Shown in pieces: positions 43,350 through 58,085 of a stretch of DNA of 64,000 nt (positions are counted from its first letter, which is position 1; each line of letters begins with the position of its first letter). This DNA comes from Atrina japonica. Lineage: Eukaryota > Mollusca > Bivalvia > Pterioida > Pinnidae. The stretch spans positions 682,001-746,000 of the forward strand of contig BROG01000250.1 of assembly GCA_030159075.1 (NCBI GenBank), written 5' to 3'. A program made the position numbers and the translations under genes. The notes below the pieces were generated by a model. It searched no databases, was not told where the DNA came from, and saw only the letters and a list, made by a program, of their open reading frames with translations.

Positions 43350-43989
43350 AAAAACAATCGCGAATCACAAGTGTTGTCCATTACACTATGTTTACAATTT
43401 ACACCGCCTCTTATCAACAATATCTTATGAATAAAACTCATTATTTTGTCATTTTTTCAATTTATCATAAATTTATGAATTTGCAAAATTGTAGATTTCA
43501 TATAAAAACAAATTATTTGTTTTTGATCTGTCATAGTGTTTTTCACTTGAACAGACTTCAACTTCTAATTGATAGTCACAAACAAGGAATAGACACTCAC
43601 TTGGATCGACAACATACTAGTAATACTTATATATTAAAGATTCCATGCCTAAGAAAGCATATCACATAATCCTACAGAATTCTGTAAGAATATAGAAAGA
43701 GTTATCTATATTATCAATATTATCCTAATTATGCTATCAAAATATAGAACCGTGAATTGGGATATTTTGGCGTCGCTTAAATTTGGTCATTTTGGTCATA
43801 GAATGAAGGGTTATATTTAGGTACGTTACATTTTGACTATTTCTGTTTATATCATGTTTAAGTTTGGCCTCCCATCAAATCCTTGTTTTGAACATTCCAG
43901 TTATTTGAAATATCAAAATATCAAAAAATCATCGGTAGAATAATTAGAATGAATGCGTCACATGGCACTTAATTAAAATAAACCATTAC

Positions 43990-44570
43990 ACAGTAAAAAT
44001 ATTTGTGCATTTATCTTTAGGATATCCAGGATATAGATATAAATCTGGTAAAATAGGACAAACACGGAACTCTGGAAATCAAGAGGTGGGATCAGGTGCC
44101 ATGGTGGAGTAAGCATCCCCTGTTGACCTTTCACACCCGCCGTGAGTCCACAGTCGAATTCAATTGAAATACGTGAGGAAGAAATCCTTGTCATAAATGG
44201 TACAGACGTCTCAACAACAGCTATCGAACAACAGCTCAATATTTCACAAAATGAAATAGAGTAATCGTAAACAAGACTTACACGGAACATAAAATTTGTG
44301 GAACGTTGACATAAAGCGCGGTTTCCGATATGGTATCCCGTATTAATAATTTGTCGGTGAGTAGTTTATCTTTATATATGAAATGTTCATATGTTGAACA
44401 CGCCCTGGCATAACGTCATTTGTGAAATATAAGCTCCATATGCGGGTGATTGTGAGCCATTACTACTAAAATATGGAAAATTTACGATGGGAAAGCCGAA
44501 ATCGTCTTAGTTGTCATATAGCTTAGATTTTAATTTCCCTTCTGTGTCTATAGTAAGTAAAAATAAAAAA
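43990..44570 (-). mobile_element. Naiad-like PLE fragment: RT C terminus and 3' UTR
   Basis: The UTR (44010-44260) is followed leftward in element order by RT C-terminal sequence matching 29170-29470. It ends near a (GT)n array. Confidence 0.75.
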
Positions 44571-44581
44571 AATTGTTAGAC

Positions 44582-44582
44582 T

Positions 44583-44630
<48 letters not shown>
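44582..44630. repeat. (GT)n microsatellite
   Basis: About 24 units at the end of a PLE fragment. Confidence 0.95.
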
Positions 44631-44633
<3 letters not shown>

Positions 44634-44729
44634 AAATTCTACCCCACAGTTTATTTTTTGTATCTATGGTTTTTATCTATGATTATGATCATTATTCGAG
44701 AGTATGTTCCTTAGTAGTTACGATATGTT

Positions 44730-45470
<741 letters not shown>

Positions 45471-45929
45471 TAACAGTAAACGTAAGTAAACAGTAGTAGT
45501 AGATGCTGTGGTAGTTATATTGACATTAGAAGAAAATGATAAATAAGTCATTTTCTGTAAGAAATCTTCATGGAAAACATATTCATTTTATGAAATACTC
45601 GAGGAGAAATCATTAGATAAACACCGAGTAATGAAATAGAATTATAGTGAATTGCTCCGCAAACTTAGCAGTGGTAGTGAAGTGTTTACTTAACGTTTTT
45701 ACGACATACAACGATCATAACAGTTACACCAGATTAATTCTTATATCCACACTGGGAGATACATATCATTTGTCTAGTGTGTTTCTACCATCAAAAGCAA
45801 CAAATCACTTGTAAAAACAGATTGCAATATACTTGTCTGCTTATCAACTTCACGTTTGTCATCGGCAATACTTTGCAGACATTTCTTACAAGAATGTCTA
45901 GATGTGGTCGAAAGAAAGGAAAGTCGATA

Positions 45930-46031
<102 letters not shown>

Positions 46032-46517
46032 ATGTATATTTTTTCAAAATTTAAAATATTTCTCGGGTGAATAAAATCAATGAAAAAATAATAATTTGTA
46101 TTACACTGTAAATATTATCAAAATTGGCATACTCTTTAGTCATGATCAACTATTCTGAGATATAACACGAGAATGTGAAAAGTGTTTTGATAGGTTTTTA
46201 CGGAATGCATTCATTCCGAGTACAAGAAAAACGGTTATATCTAAAGTAAATATAAACATTTGTCTTTCCGTTAGTATAAAGGTCAATGAAAGTTGACCCC
46301 AATACCGGACAGTAACAATATTTGTGTTTTACACAGGTACACGTTTAATCTGACGAAAACATTTTTCAATCAAAGTGATTAATCATTGTTGTTTAGTTAT
46401 AAACTTTATTCAAATAATGTCACGTGTCCTTGATATTTTGAAACTTCAACGACAGTGCTATAAAGAATACATAGACATTTTACATTCTCCATGAGTTATG
46501 AACGTAATGATCATGCC

Positions 46518-46755
46518 ACGAGGGGCCTCCGTGACTGTGCGGATAGAGCGACTGTCAACCATAAAGTCTCTCACTTCAGGCCAGCGCAGGTTCGACCCCG
46601 CTGGAACCATAGCTGAGTTTTGTGAGAAGATTAGCCAGTTGACTTGCCGACGACCGCTTGTCTTTTCCCGGGTGCATAGTAACAGGATTCTTTCCTCCGC
46701 CATTAAAGACTGGCTACCATCAAATTCATGAAATTTGAATTCATGCCGCGATCAG
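46518..46755 (+). mobile_element. tRNA-derived SINE, second family
   Basis: GGGGCCTCCGTGACTGTGCG head, GCAGGTTCGACCCCGCTGG as B-box region, TTTTGTGAGAAGATTAGCC body. Confidence 0.6.
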
Positions 46756-46759
46756 ATAT

Positions 46760-47270
46760 ATCGCTCCTGCTGTGTTGTAACATCCGAGTTCGTACTAGAT
46801 AATCACATCAACTGTTTGATTTATTAACAGGTAGTATTTATTAAACGAAGAAACCTACTGAAAGGTCATGAACCATTGCAAATTGAATAAAGGAAAGATG
46901 ATAGTAATAAAGTAATGTCATTCCTCAAATAATTTGATAAATTGGCGCATATCTTTATGTTTAGTAAGATCCAAGAAAGGTCAATGTTACTGCAGAGAAA
47001 TGTCGATTAAAATATTTTGTTAAAAATAATTTTGGTAGCTATTCTAACAAACACCATATTTTTTTTTATATAAACTTGCATGTATTATTATGATCTGTAT
47101 ACATCTGATACCTGTGTACTGATAGAATGAACAACAAAACGGTGAATTGTGAACAGGAATTAAAGTATAAGAAGTGCAGGGAGAAGCCCATACAAGCTGT
47201 TATTGCTTAATTACTTCAACTAATCAAATATGATGTGCACTTTGTGAGCATCTTAACATATCCCTTGTGC
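46760..47270. other. Intergenic, nothing recognised
   Basis: AT-rich, no supported feature. Confidence 0.5.
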
Positions 47271-47271
47271 A

Positions 47272-47273
<2 letters not shown>

Positions 47274-47346
<73 letters not shown>
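47274..47346. repeat. (CT)n microsatellite
   Basis: About 36 units. Confidence 0.95.
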
Positions 47347-47350
<4 letters not shown>

Positions 47351-47634
47351 GAATTCAAATATAAATTATGAAGTAACTTGTACTTAGTTCTGGTATATTA
47401 CATTATTACAACATACATACGATGGTAAACGTTTTACAGATGTAAATTCTACGTAAAACCATGCAAAGCCTATTAACAACGTACTAATTAATAATACGGA
47501 AAAGTGAATTTATGAATATGAAGCTATGGATTTTTAAAATGAAATAATTGAGCTATATCAATTCCAAGTATACAGAGAGAGTACGAGCACGGACGTAGCA
47601 AAACAGACTTTCTTATGACAATTGACAATCACAT

Positions 47635-47765
47635 TGACAAATACGGACTTCCCAAAAAACCAAGAGACGGAATCAGGTGACACATAGAAAAATATTCCCT
47701 TGTCATCCTATAGATGTTTACGTCAGTCCGGAGAAAATCCGGACCAAGAAACAGGAGATAAACGG
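47635..47765 (-). mobile_element. Very degraded PLE 3' UTR fragment
   Basis: CAAATACGGACTTCC, AACCAAGAGACGGAATCAGG and TCCCTTGTCATCC align with the UTR block but with many differences. Confidence 0.4.
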
Positions 47766-48180
47766 TTGGGATTTAAACCAATCCAGGGAATATGACAAAA
47801 AATGTGGAATTGAGATATTTTGCGATCTGAGTGTTATTAGGATAACTGTAGATAAGGTCTGAGGTGAGATACATTGATGTATTAAACATTCACAATGGAC
47901 CCTCATCATAATTCTATACATAAAAACAAATGTATCATCGACTTCAAGACAAGACTGGACTGTCAACAATGTAGCAGGTCATCGTCAGTGTTAATGATTT
48001 ATTTCAGTTCATGTTAACTAGTATGTTAGAAATGACCAGTGTGATTTATATAGATGCTTTCTGATGAGAATCTTAAGTATACATTTGACCCAAGAAGATA
48101 TTGCTCCTTGACGGCATCTGAATGAAGCTTTCGCATACACTAATTGAAAATATTTACATACTTCTTTACTATTTAAAAAC

Positions 48181-48290
<110 letters not shown>

Positions 48291-48336
48291 ATATGTATAA
48301 ATGTACAAAGCACTAAAACCAACAACACAATACATC

Positions 48337-49540
<1,204 letters not shown>

Positions 49541-49543
49541 CAG

Positions 49544-49551
49544 TATAAAAG
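49544..49551 (+). promoter_or_regulatory. TATA box (TATAAAAG)
   Basis: Canonical TATAAAAG, 50 bases upstream of the ATG at 49594, giving an expected transcription start near 49573 and a 20-base leader. It is one of the few classical TATA boxes in the window that is placed sensibly before an ORF. Confidence 0.4.
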
Positions 49552-49593
49552 AGCGACTACATACATCTTTGTTTACAAGCAGACGACAAAAAT

Positions 49594-49752
49594 ATGTTTA
49601 AAAAAGTAGTTCTGGTACTCCTGAAATGGGCTTATCTCACCCTTCAGAGTGAGATAACATTTTCCCCGACATCTAAATTCGTGGACAAATCAGTTTCAGC
49701 TGAGAGAAATGTAGTATCGAAGCATAAGGAATCAGATACAGCTTCATCTTAA
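49594..49752 (+). CDS. Candidate small secreted Ser/Thr-rich protein or pseudogene start
   Basis: 52 codons starting MFKKVVLVLLKWAYLTLQS, a basic then hydrophobic stretch typical of a signal peptide, followed by a polar Ser/Lys-rich segment ending DTASS and TAA. The same frame stays open beyond that TAA to 49842 and repeats a TASS/RASS...TH...S pattern, which suggests the stop may interrupt a repetitive secreted protein. A TATA box sits at a fitting distance. I recognise no family. It could be chance. Confidence 0.3.
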   Translation: MFKKVVLVLLKWAYLTLQSEITFSPTSKFVDKSVSAERNVVSKHKESDTASS

Positions 49753-49960
49753 GCTCCTAAAACGCATACGTATTCCCATAGAGCTTCATCTATAGTTACA
49801 AGTACACATATGATTTCAGCTACAGCCTCATCTATTATCATATAAAACACATATGGAAGCCCTTACAACTTTTTCTATAGCTTCTTCATATGAATTACTT
49901 ATAGCTTCTATCATTTCCCCTAAAGCTTCACCTTTAGCCTGTAAGACGCATATCATCTCC
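49753..49960 (+). repeat. Decaying 40-50 base repeats containing AGCTTCATCT
   Basis: Imperfect repeats with CTTCATCTA or CTTCACCTTTAG cores continue the end of the small ORF. In its frame the units read ASS...THxxS, with stops at 49750 and 49843. Confidence 0.4.
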
Positions 49961-50499
49961 CCTTTGTTTGAAATTATTTGATATTAAATGATATTTGTGT
50001 GGTATTACCAATGGACAGGACACGTAAGAGTGTATTTGCAGGGTTAAATGTACACACCATATTACGTAAGATCAGACGTCACGGGTACTAGATGTATGCC
50101 TTTGTCCATTTCCTTTGCACATTTTCTGAGTGATAATTACCATGTCGGCAGCGCTCTCTACTGTGGACGAAATGTTTCCGGTGATGGTTGCATGGTCAGT
50201 AGCATGGTCTTCTCTGTATGTAGTTTTCAACGTGCTAGTGGTGTTCTTTTTCTCTTCACGAAAATGGTACCGAGTGATGTTTTATACATCAGTAACCTAA
50301 TGCGTTCATTTTGTAAATGTTATGAGTGATGATCACTACCCTAGGATTCAGAGTTATAACATTAGTAGTTCAGTGTATCCATCTTCATATAAATGTTTAG
50401 AGTTATTAAGTTTCCAGATCAATCGTACAATCTGTTTTATTTGTATTCCGAGCAAGAGTTACTGCGTTATTGGTTCGCTTAATACGTTGTTACCTGTTG

Positions 50500-50660
50500 T
50501 ACAGTAAATGCCAAAGCAATTAGAGCCCAGTGGCTATACCATGTCGACATGAGATTCTAACATCTCCATGGCACCTGATCTCACTTTCTCATCCTACTGA
50601 GATTGATATGTATCCAATATTTACCATAGTTTATATGATTTAAGTTACCTCTGTACCCTT
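50500..50660 (+). mobile_element. Degraded PLE 3' UTR fragment
   Basis: CTCCATGGCACCTGATCTCAC and nearby blocks match the UTR in the + orientation. Confidence 0.35.
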
Positions 50661-50930
50661 AACACTGTGGCACATGTACTTTTATATCAAGTAAAGGCCG
50701 CGAGCTACTTTATATATGTAGGTCAACTGTGTTCTTCACTAGTTATACATAATGGTGTTGCGGTCGAGAGATGATTGGTCAGTACCAAATTGGACCCATT
50801 GTGTAAAACACTACCGGTCATATCGTCATCATGACTTAGCAAATTAAATTATAACTATTTCGTATTATCTAGGTGTGACAACAAGGTAATTGCACTTTGT
50901 ATGGGCGATATTAATAGAATCTAGCTCCAC

Positions 50931-51067
50931 TGTAAGTTCCAGATAGAAAAATATCAGTCGAGGGTGGGATGAATCAATAAATCTCAACCGAGGGGTTAAT
51001 CCTAAAATCTGATTTGCTAAGCAAGCCATTTGAGAATACATAAATACATTTGTTTTACGGTACCAGG
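50931..51067. mobile_element. Small MITE, copy 2 of 3
   Basis: AATCTGATTTGCTAAGCAAG and GTTTTACGGTACCAGGAC correspond to the other copies; the left end is eroded. Confidence 0.4.
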
Positions 51068-52224
51068 ACAAGCTCTTCATTTATATCAAAATATATAGGT
51101 CTATACACCATGAAACTTTTTTTTCGGTAAGTTGCCATCAAAATGCAAAATGGTATCCGTTCCCTTGGAAATAGATTGGCAGCGGTTCTCATCGTGACCG
51201 ATATTTGACGCTATTATATGCAAATATGTATCATTTTGAATCTATATATTTGCTGTCTGAAAATATTAAAAATACACTTTCATACCCTTCTTCGTCCAAA
51301 AAAAAAATATTAAAATAAGAAGATAAGAAGGTAAGATGTGTGAAATCCTACATACGATTCAATACAATGTCATTATTGTATCCCAATTCCTGTGTGACGT
51401 CCGTGTTACTGTATGTGTACTGCATGAGTGGGATCAGTGAAATATTGTCCATGTTAAGTAATGTAGAAAGCGATATTTTTACCAACCAGATAAACCTCTA
51501 CAGTAGTTAGATACATATTCTTAACCTACAGATGAACCCATTATTGTGCAAGACATGCCATCTGAATATGAAAACCACGAGCTTTAAAGTGTGAGACAAA
51601 TATATAAGAAAATATAGGAAATGGGAAACAGAATGCATGACATGTGTGCCTATTATTGTAACACCAGCGCTGTGTATTGGACTGAAAAAAAATATTTACA
51701 CACAGAAAATTATATTAATTTTGCCTTGTGTCCAATGTTCAATACATACTTAGCAGAGATCAAATTGAATTTGATAACAATAGTTTCATGTATATAAAAA
51801 GTGCCAATACTAAAGTGTTAACCATTAGGTTAAGTTCAGAGGATCATATATTTAATATTTTGAACGTTGGATAAAAAAGGATCTAAAGATGAGTTGGAGT
51901 CAGGATGAACTAATGTTTTCTTGTCCTAAGAGAAAAACTTATCGCAAAGCATTCGAAAAAATCTTTTAGGAAGATTAAAAGCTATGTACTGTGATCTGTA
52001 CTAATAAATGACATGGAATAGTGTCAATAAACCGCATAAGGTTCAAAGTACACATATTGCCTCACAAAAGCGTTTTGTCCTCTCAACATCACTATCACAA
52101 TATCTTATTGATATGTGTTTGATTAATGATTTTGCTTTCTGTGTAACATAACACGCATCAAAACTCTGATAACTAGCTAACTGTGTGATATTTCTGGTTT
52201 AAAGTTTTATATAATAATTACAGA
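51068..52224. other. Intergenic, nothing recognised
   Basis: AT-rich; no supported feature. Confidence 0.5.
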
Positions 52225-52378
52225 TACCAATCTATAAATAAGATGTCCTGGATACAATATACAAATATGGTGAATATTGGACAAACACGGACCTATGAAA
52301 ATCCAGAGGTGGTATCAGGTGCCATGGAAGAGTAAGCATCCCCTGTTGACCGGTCACATCCGTCGCAAGTCCATAAGA
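52225..52378 (-). mobile_element. Naiad-like PLE 3' UTR fragment
   Basis: Contains ACAAACACGGACCTATGA and GGTATCAGGTGCCATGG, matching the UTR of the larger copies in the same relative order. Confidence 0.65.
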
Positions 52379-53394
52379 AGATGATGACGACGACGACCAA
52401 GGATCTTCATGGATGAAAATTTAATGATGGAGCAATCTTCGGCTCGACTTGAACACCCGTTTCCCCCAAACTGCAACCGCACCCCGCCGAAAAAAATATG
52501 AGTCGCGACTTTTATGGTTGCATTTAAATTTATTTAATTTTTTACGCTCTGACATCTGTTAAAAAGTGAATTTGATCTATACATTCACTTAAAATATTAC
52601 AGTTGATATAATGAAAGTATAAGATAAAAATAATATATAAAACATTTTTGATTTTATTGATAAAATCATTACACTTCAATTAATCACTATATGATTAAAA
52701 ATTATGTAGATTAGCTGAGGGTAAAGAGCATTTTGTATTGTTGACGACACAGACCTTTACACCATGCACACTGACATTAATTTATAAATCAGTCAGTTTT
52801 ATGCATATTTATCTTTCAATGGAATAATTTCATTTTAGAAAATTTTAAATATATCAAATCATAAAATCAAAATACAAATAAAATTCATAGACCAAACCAA
52901 AAACCAAAAAATTGTTTGTACGGATGAAAACTTTTATTAAATCTTTACATCTTTCATCGATCGGGTTTGGTGTTGATCTGTTAATTTAACCTGGTGGAAA
53001 TCAAATATGACCGAACGCACATTGCAGTTCAGTTGTGATTAATCATTTCCAGTGGTAAATTACTGAATATACTGTTAATATTATTTATTTTTCTTCTGTC
53101 TATCACGGCAGTAATACCAAAATTTCATGTTTGGTGATACATTTGCTTATGTTAGACATCGTCGATGTCCGTGGCAATGTATTGTAGGGTACATATCGCC
53201 ATATTTATAAAAATTGCCGATAGATTTCGTCGATTGTTTGCTTCTATTGACAGGACTGTGTTTGTATCTCACATGATGTTAATTCATCTGTATGTTATTT
53301 TTCTAAAATTACTGATAAATAAGCTTGTATGAAAGTGAATAACACCGAACATGATAACAGATTTATTTAGGCTACACTACAGTACATTGTATAT
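52379..53394. other. Intergenic, probably old repeat
   Basis: Contains GACGACGACG and a C-rich stretch (CCCGTTTCCCCC to GCACCCCGCCG) out of keeping with its surroundings; not assigned. Confidence 0.35.
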
Positions 53395-53595
53395 TAGGAT
53401 GGCGATTGTTGATTTAACGATGGCGCTTGGAAATTTAATGATGGCACAGACAATTTAGCAATGGCGCAAGAAATTTTAACGATGGCGAAGCGCCATCATA
53501 AAACAGGTCATGGAGATCACTGGAAGACGATGATGATTTTAAAGATCGGTGTGCTGATAATAATGGTTGACGATGAAAACAACGATGGCGACGAC

Positions 53596-53629
<34 letters not shown>

Positions 53630-53630
53630 T
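53395..53630. repeat. Degenerate (C/A)GATGGCG repeats and (GAT)n run
   Basis: Units of about 28-30 bases (ATGGCGCTTGGAAATTTAA, ATGGCACAGACAATTTAG, ATGGCGCAAGAAATTTTAA), then a GAT run near 53600. Confidence 0.7.
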
Positions 53631-53659
53631 GATTTTAATTGACCAAAAGCATTGATAAA

Positions 53660-54279
53660 TTTTACATCATATCAATAGGTAATAAATTTGTCATGCAGAG
53701 AAATTTTGTACAAGTAAATAGAATGATCGTTAGAGAGCCCCATGGTTCCATGATGCACACAAGTTACCTGAAGGATACCTAATGCAAACATGGAATATCC
53801 ATTTTTCCAAGAGACCAAAAAAATTAATTCAATTAATACCAATCCCCATTTTAGTGCACTAAGGTATATATAAAGTGTAACTGGATTTATTAGATCTTTT
53901 CAGTGCAATCTAACAAGAACAACGTATGTTAACATCCATCATTACTGTAATCAATACCGGAAAACATAATGCACATTACAATAACTAATGGTGTGTTTTC
54001 AGTAATACCACGATTAACATTCATGTATATGTGTGATCTAGGTTCTCATTACTTTTGATCACTTTAAGTTTGTATGTTTATCTTAATATGTTACAATCAG
54101 TGCAATGATACAGACTTTTTTTCTTTTGGAAAATTAGTACAACATTCTCGAAATATTGTACCTAATCAGTAATGTTTTGTCAAATTATATTACAGTTCTG
54201 TGAGGATTTACCGAAGTACAAACTGTCATGAAGGTTGTATTTGCTTCCCTTTTGTTATTTTTCAACATAATTTTCACTT
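53660..54279. other. Intergenic, nothing recognised
   Basis: No supported feature. Confidence 0.5.
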
Positions 54280-54500
54280 ATACGGTGATGTCACTAGCTA
54301 AAGGTGAAGTACCACGACTTTTAACTTATGCTATGGACTAGTGCAATGTGGGTTCTTTTACGTGCCACGCCTACCTTGACACGTGGACTCGATTTGAAGA
54401 CCGGGGACTTTCTGTTGTGTGCCGTGATCTTTGCGCAGAAGTATTTAATGCCATTTTAAAGTCTCTGGTATGACCTACTATCGGGAATCAAATTCGGGAC
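54280..54500. mobile_element. Diverged copy of the same SINE
   Basis: ATACGGTGATGTCACTAGC, GGTTCTTTTACGTGCCACG and TTGACACGTGGACTCGA follow the order of the SINE body at 18.3 kb. Termini are unclear. Confidence 0.5.
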
Positions 54501-55544
54501 CTCTAGTATGCTAGTCGGACTTCCGCACATCTTGATCTGAACACCACAAGCGTTCTATGGAGGATAATAAAACAAATGTCAACTTCGTTAATGTTTTTGT
54601 TCATTTTAGAAACTGTACATGTTTGATAATACTGTAGTTGAAATGGTAGTACTCTGTGTCAGGCGTAATAAAGATTAAAAATTTGATTAGTCATTTATCA
54701 TCTTGAAGACAGATCTGACTTGTCAAAAGTGAAGATTTACTCCATCATGATACCTAGACCTATATTTCCAGTTTTCCCCGAGCGGATTTCCATCAAGTGG
54801 ACGTTTCAGTATCTTAACTTATTTGTTGTCAATGTGTTAAGCGACAACTGTTATCAAAGGGCCGCATATGTATTTACTACTACAATTAACAATAATTTGT
54901 TAGTGCAAGTATGTCTATAGTAATTATAAATCAGACGTTTGTTACGACTGAAGACAAATAGAAAATAACTTACTGACTGACTTCGCCATTACGACTAATT
55001 TCTACGTCTTGCTAATAACAGTCCCGACTAATTAGCAATTCCAACCCTACAATCAACGAAGTCTAATTGCAGAGTCTTAATCTCATAGACGTTACAAAAC
55101 CCATGAAAGTGTAGGAATCAATTTCCATATGCTCAAAACGGATCACATTTCTGTGTTAACCAGATTCTGTTCGACCACAAAATATATTTCTATCGAAGTC
55201 ACATATAACAGAAGCACAGCATTTTATTTGCATTGATTATCGAGTAGAAAATGCATAATATGACACCGTTAGCTCGGTAGTTATATCTATCTAATATAAT
55301 TGTAAAATATTGCTCTTTATAATGGGAGGAAATACTGAGTTTATCAAATAAAACTTCTCATAATTTTGTATCAGTTTATACGTGTTAAGTTTATTCCCGA
55401 GTGATATGTACGACTGTTTCATATATGGTTCTTAGAGTGGCAGTAACTATGTTTACCAAAACCAATTTAAATCATTTAAATTTTTTCTACTTTTAATAAT
55501 CGTACTTCATGTGCAAATAAGAGCTATACACAGGCATACTACAA
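54501..55544. other. Intergenic, nothing recognised
   Basis: No supported feature. Confidence 0.5.
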
Positions 55545-56345
55545 TCTACAACCGCCATCGAACAAGTAATTCAACATTTCACTTAGTAAAAGAGAGTAAC
55601 CGCAAACAAGACTATTAAACAGACCGTAAAATTTGCGGAACGTTGACATCAACGTTATCCCTGTTTCAATAATTTGTCAGTGAGTAGTTTACCTCTGTAT
55701 ATGAAATGTCCATATGTTGAACACACCCTGGCAATCGGATCATTTGGAAAATTTATAAACTCCCTGTGCGGATGATTGTGGGATATTACAACTTAAATTT
55801 CGAAAATTTACTGTTGGGAAATAATCGTTGTGTTTATTGTATAGCTTAATTGTTAATTTCCTGTTTGTGTCTAGAGTAAGTAATATGTCTAAGTATGAAG
55901 CATATGTGCTTGATTCCGCTGTATCCTTAACTTAAGTTCGCTGGGATATATCGCATCGGCATATGTATGAAAATTGTCATTATTAATTGACAAAACGTCG
56001 TCGATTTATCTAAATGTCAAATTAAAGGACACTGCTACCTTTTTCTTCTTTTGATTAAACAGTTTCTGAATGAAGTCTGTATGAATAAGGAACAGGTCCG
56101 TCAATAAAGGAACACAATTGGTTCTCATAGGAATGCCGACAGTTTGTTGAAATACCACGTCTCCAAATATTACAAATATATTGTCTATTAGAAATTCTAG
56201 CATGTTTTTATATCAACTCCAGTGTATTTATGTGTAGAATCAGAGTGGTGTTGGACAAAATAAGTATCATGGTAATCAATCACTAGATATTTAAACTTTC
56301 GGGCACAAGCTTTATTGAAAAAAAAAACAGTTGTCTATGATGCTC
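55545..56345 (-). mobile_element. Naiad-like PLE fragment covering the RT palm
   Basis: Matches 29130-29900 of the larger copy, including the stretch LEFLIDNIFVIFGDVVF missing there and VGIPM. Several indels; the coding frame is broken. Confidence 0.75.
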
Positions 56346-56593
56346 TGTTTTAATATTTTTATCTTTTAAATAGCATTTTATTAATATATAATGACATCAA
56401 AGGTCTTGATATATAGCTGGAACTACTTAATTGTTCTGCCACTTACAATCTACTTTATCATCCGTGTACATGTGTCTTTAAACCATGACACTTCTCGCCA
56501 CTAGAAAGTGGTATCATTCATTTTGGTGTGTTTCTAACTTAATATGAATATCTACCTCTTTATTGTTTCATTTGTTCTGAACCTATACAATAG

Positions 56594-56762
56594 ACCCTTT
56601 CACGTTAACTGTGGTCCTGGGACTTTGAATGGCAAAATGATACAGATACCCGCAAAAACATAGACGTCGTTATAGTAACTGATTGTTTCCTGACGTCATT
56701 TTCCGGGAATCTGTATCATTTTGCCACTCAAAGTTACAGGACCGCCTTTATACTGAAAGGGA
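56594..56762. mobile_element. MITE, second copy of the 14035 family
   Basis: Shares CATAGACGTCGTTATAGTAA and CTGATTGTTTC interior with 14035-14212; termini are more diverged. Confidence 0.7.
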
Positions 56763-57497
56763 CTATTAAGACGCCCATAAAATAGCTACTGCAAAGAATT
56801 TTGAATACCATTTAATATAACAATAACAAAAAATAAATATGTTCATTTTATATTGCGTCATCAAATCTCTAAACGATTTGGTGGTAAGAATTTAATTGTT
56901 TAATGGTCAAATCATAAAATATTGTTATTAAATATCGTCCGCATTAGAAATGCTTTTCTTCGTTTTCTGAGATCAATTATAAATTACGATTCCATAAAAT
57001 GTAATCTTTTGTCGTCATCTCAATTATTGAACATTGTTAATTATGTTTTATTAGCGTTTTATTATGTAATGCCAAATAATTGCAGATGACTTAACTTCCC
57101 GTCAAAGTGTGAAATGATTCATAAAACGTTTTATTAAATGACGTAATCAGTATTTTGATACAAATGCTGAAACATGAAATATTTCTACTTCTCGGGCAAT
57201 ATATTATCCCTTACATTAAGCACAATACGCAAAGACGAAATATATTCACTGGAAAATTTATATTCAAATTAAATGTATGGGATACTGGTGCGACATTTTC
57301 CACCATGACGTCTAATTTTTCATTATTTTGTTTTGATAAACGCTATTGATATTTTAACTATTGTAATAATGGTTGAGTATTATATCTATTTGGATATGTT
57401 ACTATTAAAGAGCTAATTTGAGACGGGGTATTTTTGGAAACGTTGATTTTCAGATTGTGAGCGCGAACTCGTGTGCCTGTGTGCTCGCGTGTGTGTC
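56763..57497. other. Intergenic, nothing recognised
   Basis: No supported feature. Confidence 0.5.
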
Positions 57498-57501
57498 CAT
57501 A

Positions 57502-57593
<92 letters not shown>

Positions 57594-57643
57594 ATATATA
57601 CTAACCACTAAAATAACTAACGACAGGGACGTGTGTGTCCATA

Positions 57644-57686
<43 letters not shown>

Positions 57687-57707
57687 ATATATATATATAT
57701 ATATTAC

Positions 57708-57770
<63 letters not shown>

Positions 57771-57790
57771 ACTAAAATAACTAACGACAG
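57498..57790. repeat. Duplicated block of (TCTA)n(AT)n with shared flank
   Basis: CGTGTGTGTCCATATATCTA and ACCACTAAAATAACTAACGA each occur twice around the arrays, so the whole unit is duplicated. Confidence 0.85.
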
Positions 57791-57934
57791 GAAAATAAAA
57801 AATTCAAAAAAAAAACAATACAAAATAAAAAAAAATAAATAAAACAAATAAATAAAACAAAAAAATAAAATATTAAAAAAAAAAAAACAAATAAAGGGAC
57901 AAAAAAAAAAATAAAAAAGTAAATTTAAGTCAAA

Positions 57935-58085
57935 TTTCGGGGCGACCTGTCCCTTTTTCAGGACATATAATATATTATGATAATATAAAAAAAACGTACA
58001 TACACACTTGAACGCAAACACACATGCACAAACATCCGGAATATGAAAGTAATGCTACATGGTACGTGTATAAGGTTATCATGTA
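57935..58085 (-). mobile_element. 3' UTR fragment of the same GIY-YIG retroelement
   Basis: Reverse complement matches 23580-23715, including GGGACAGGTCG and CGAAATTTGA. It is followed on its own strand by a long T/A-rich tail (57780-57930). Confidence 0.55.
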
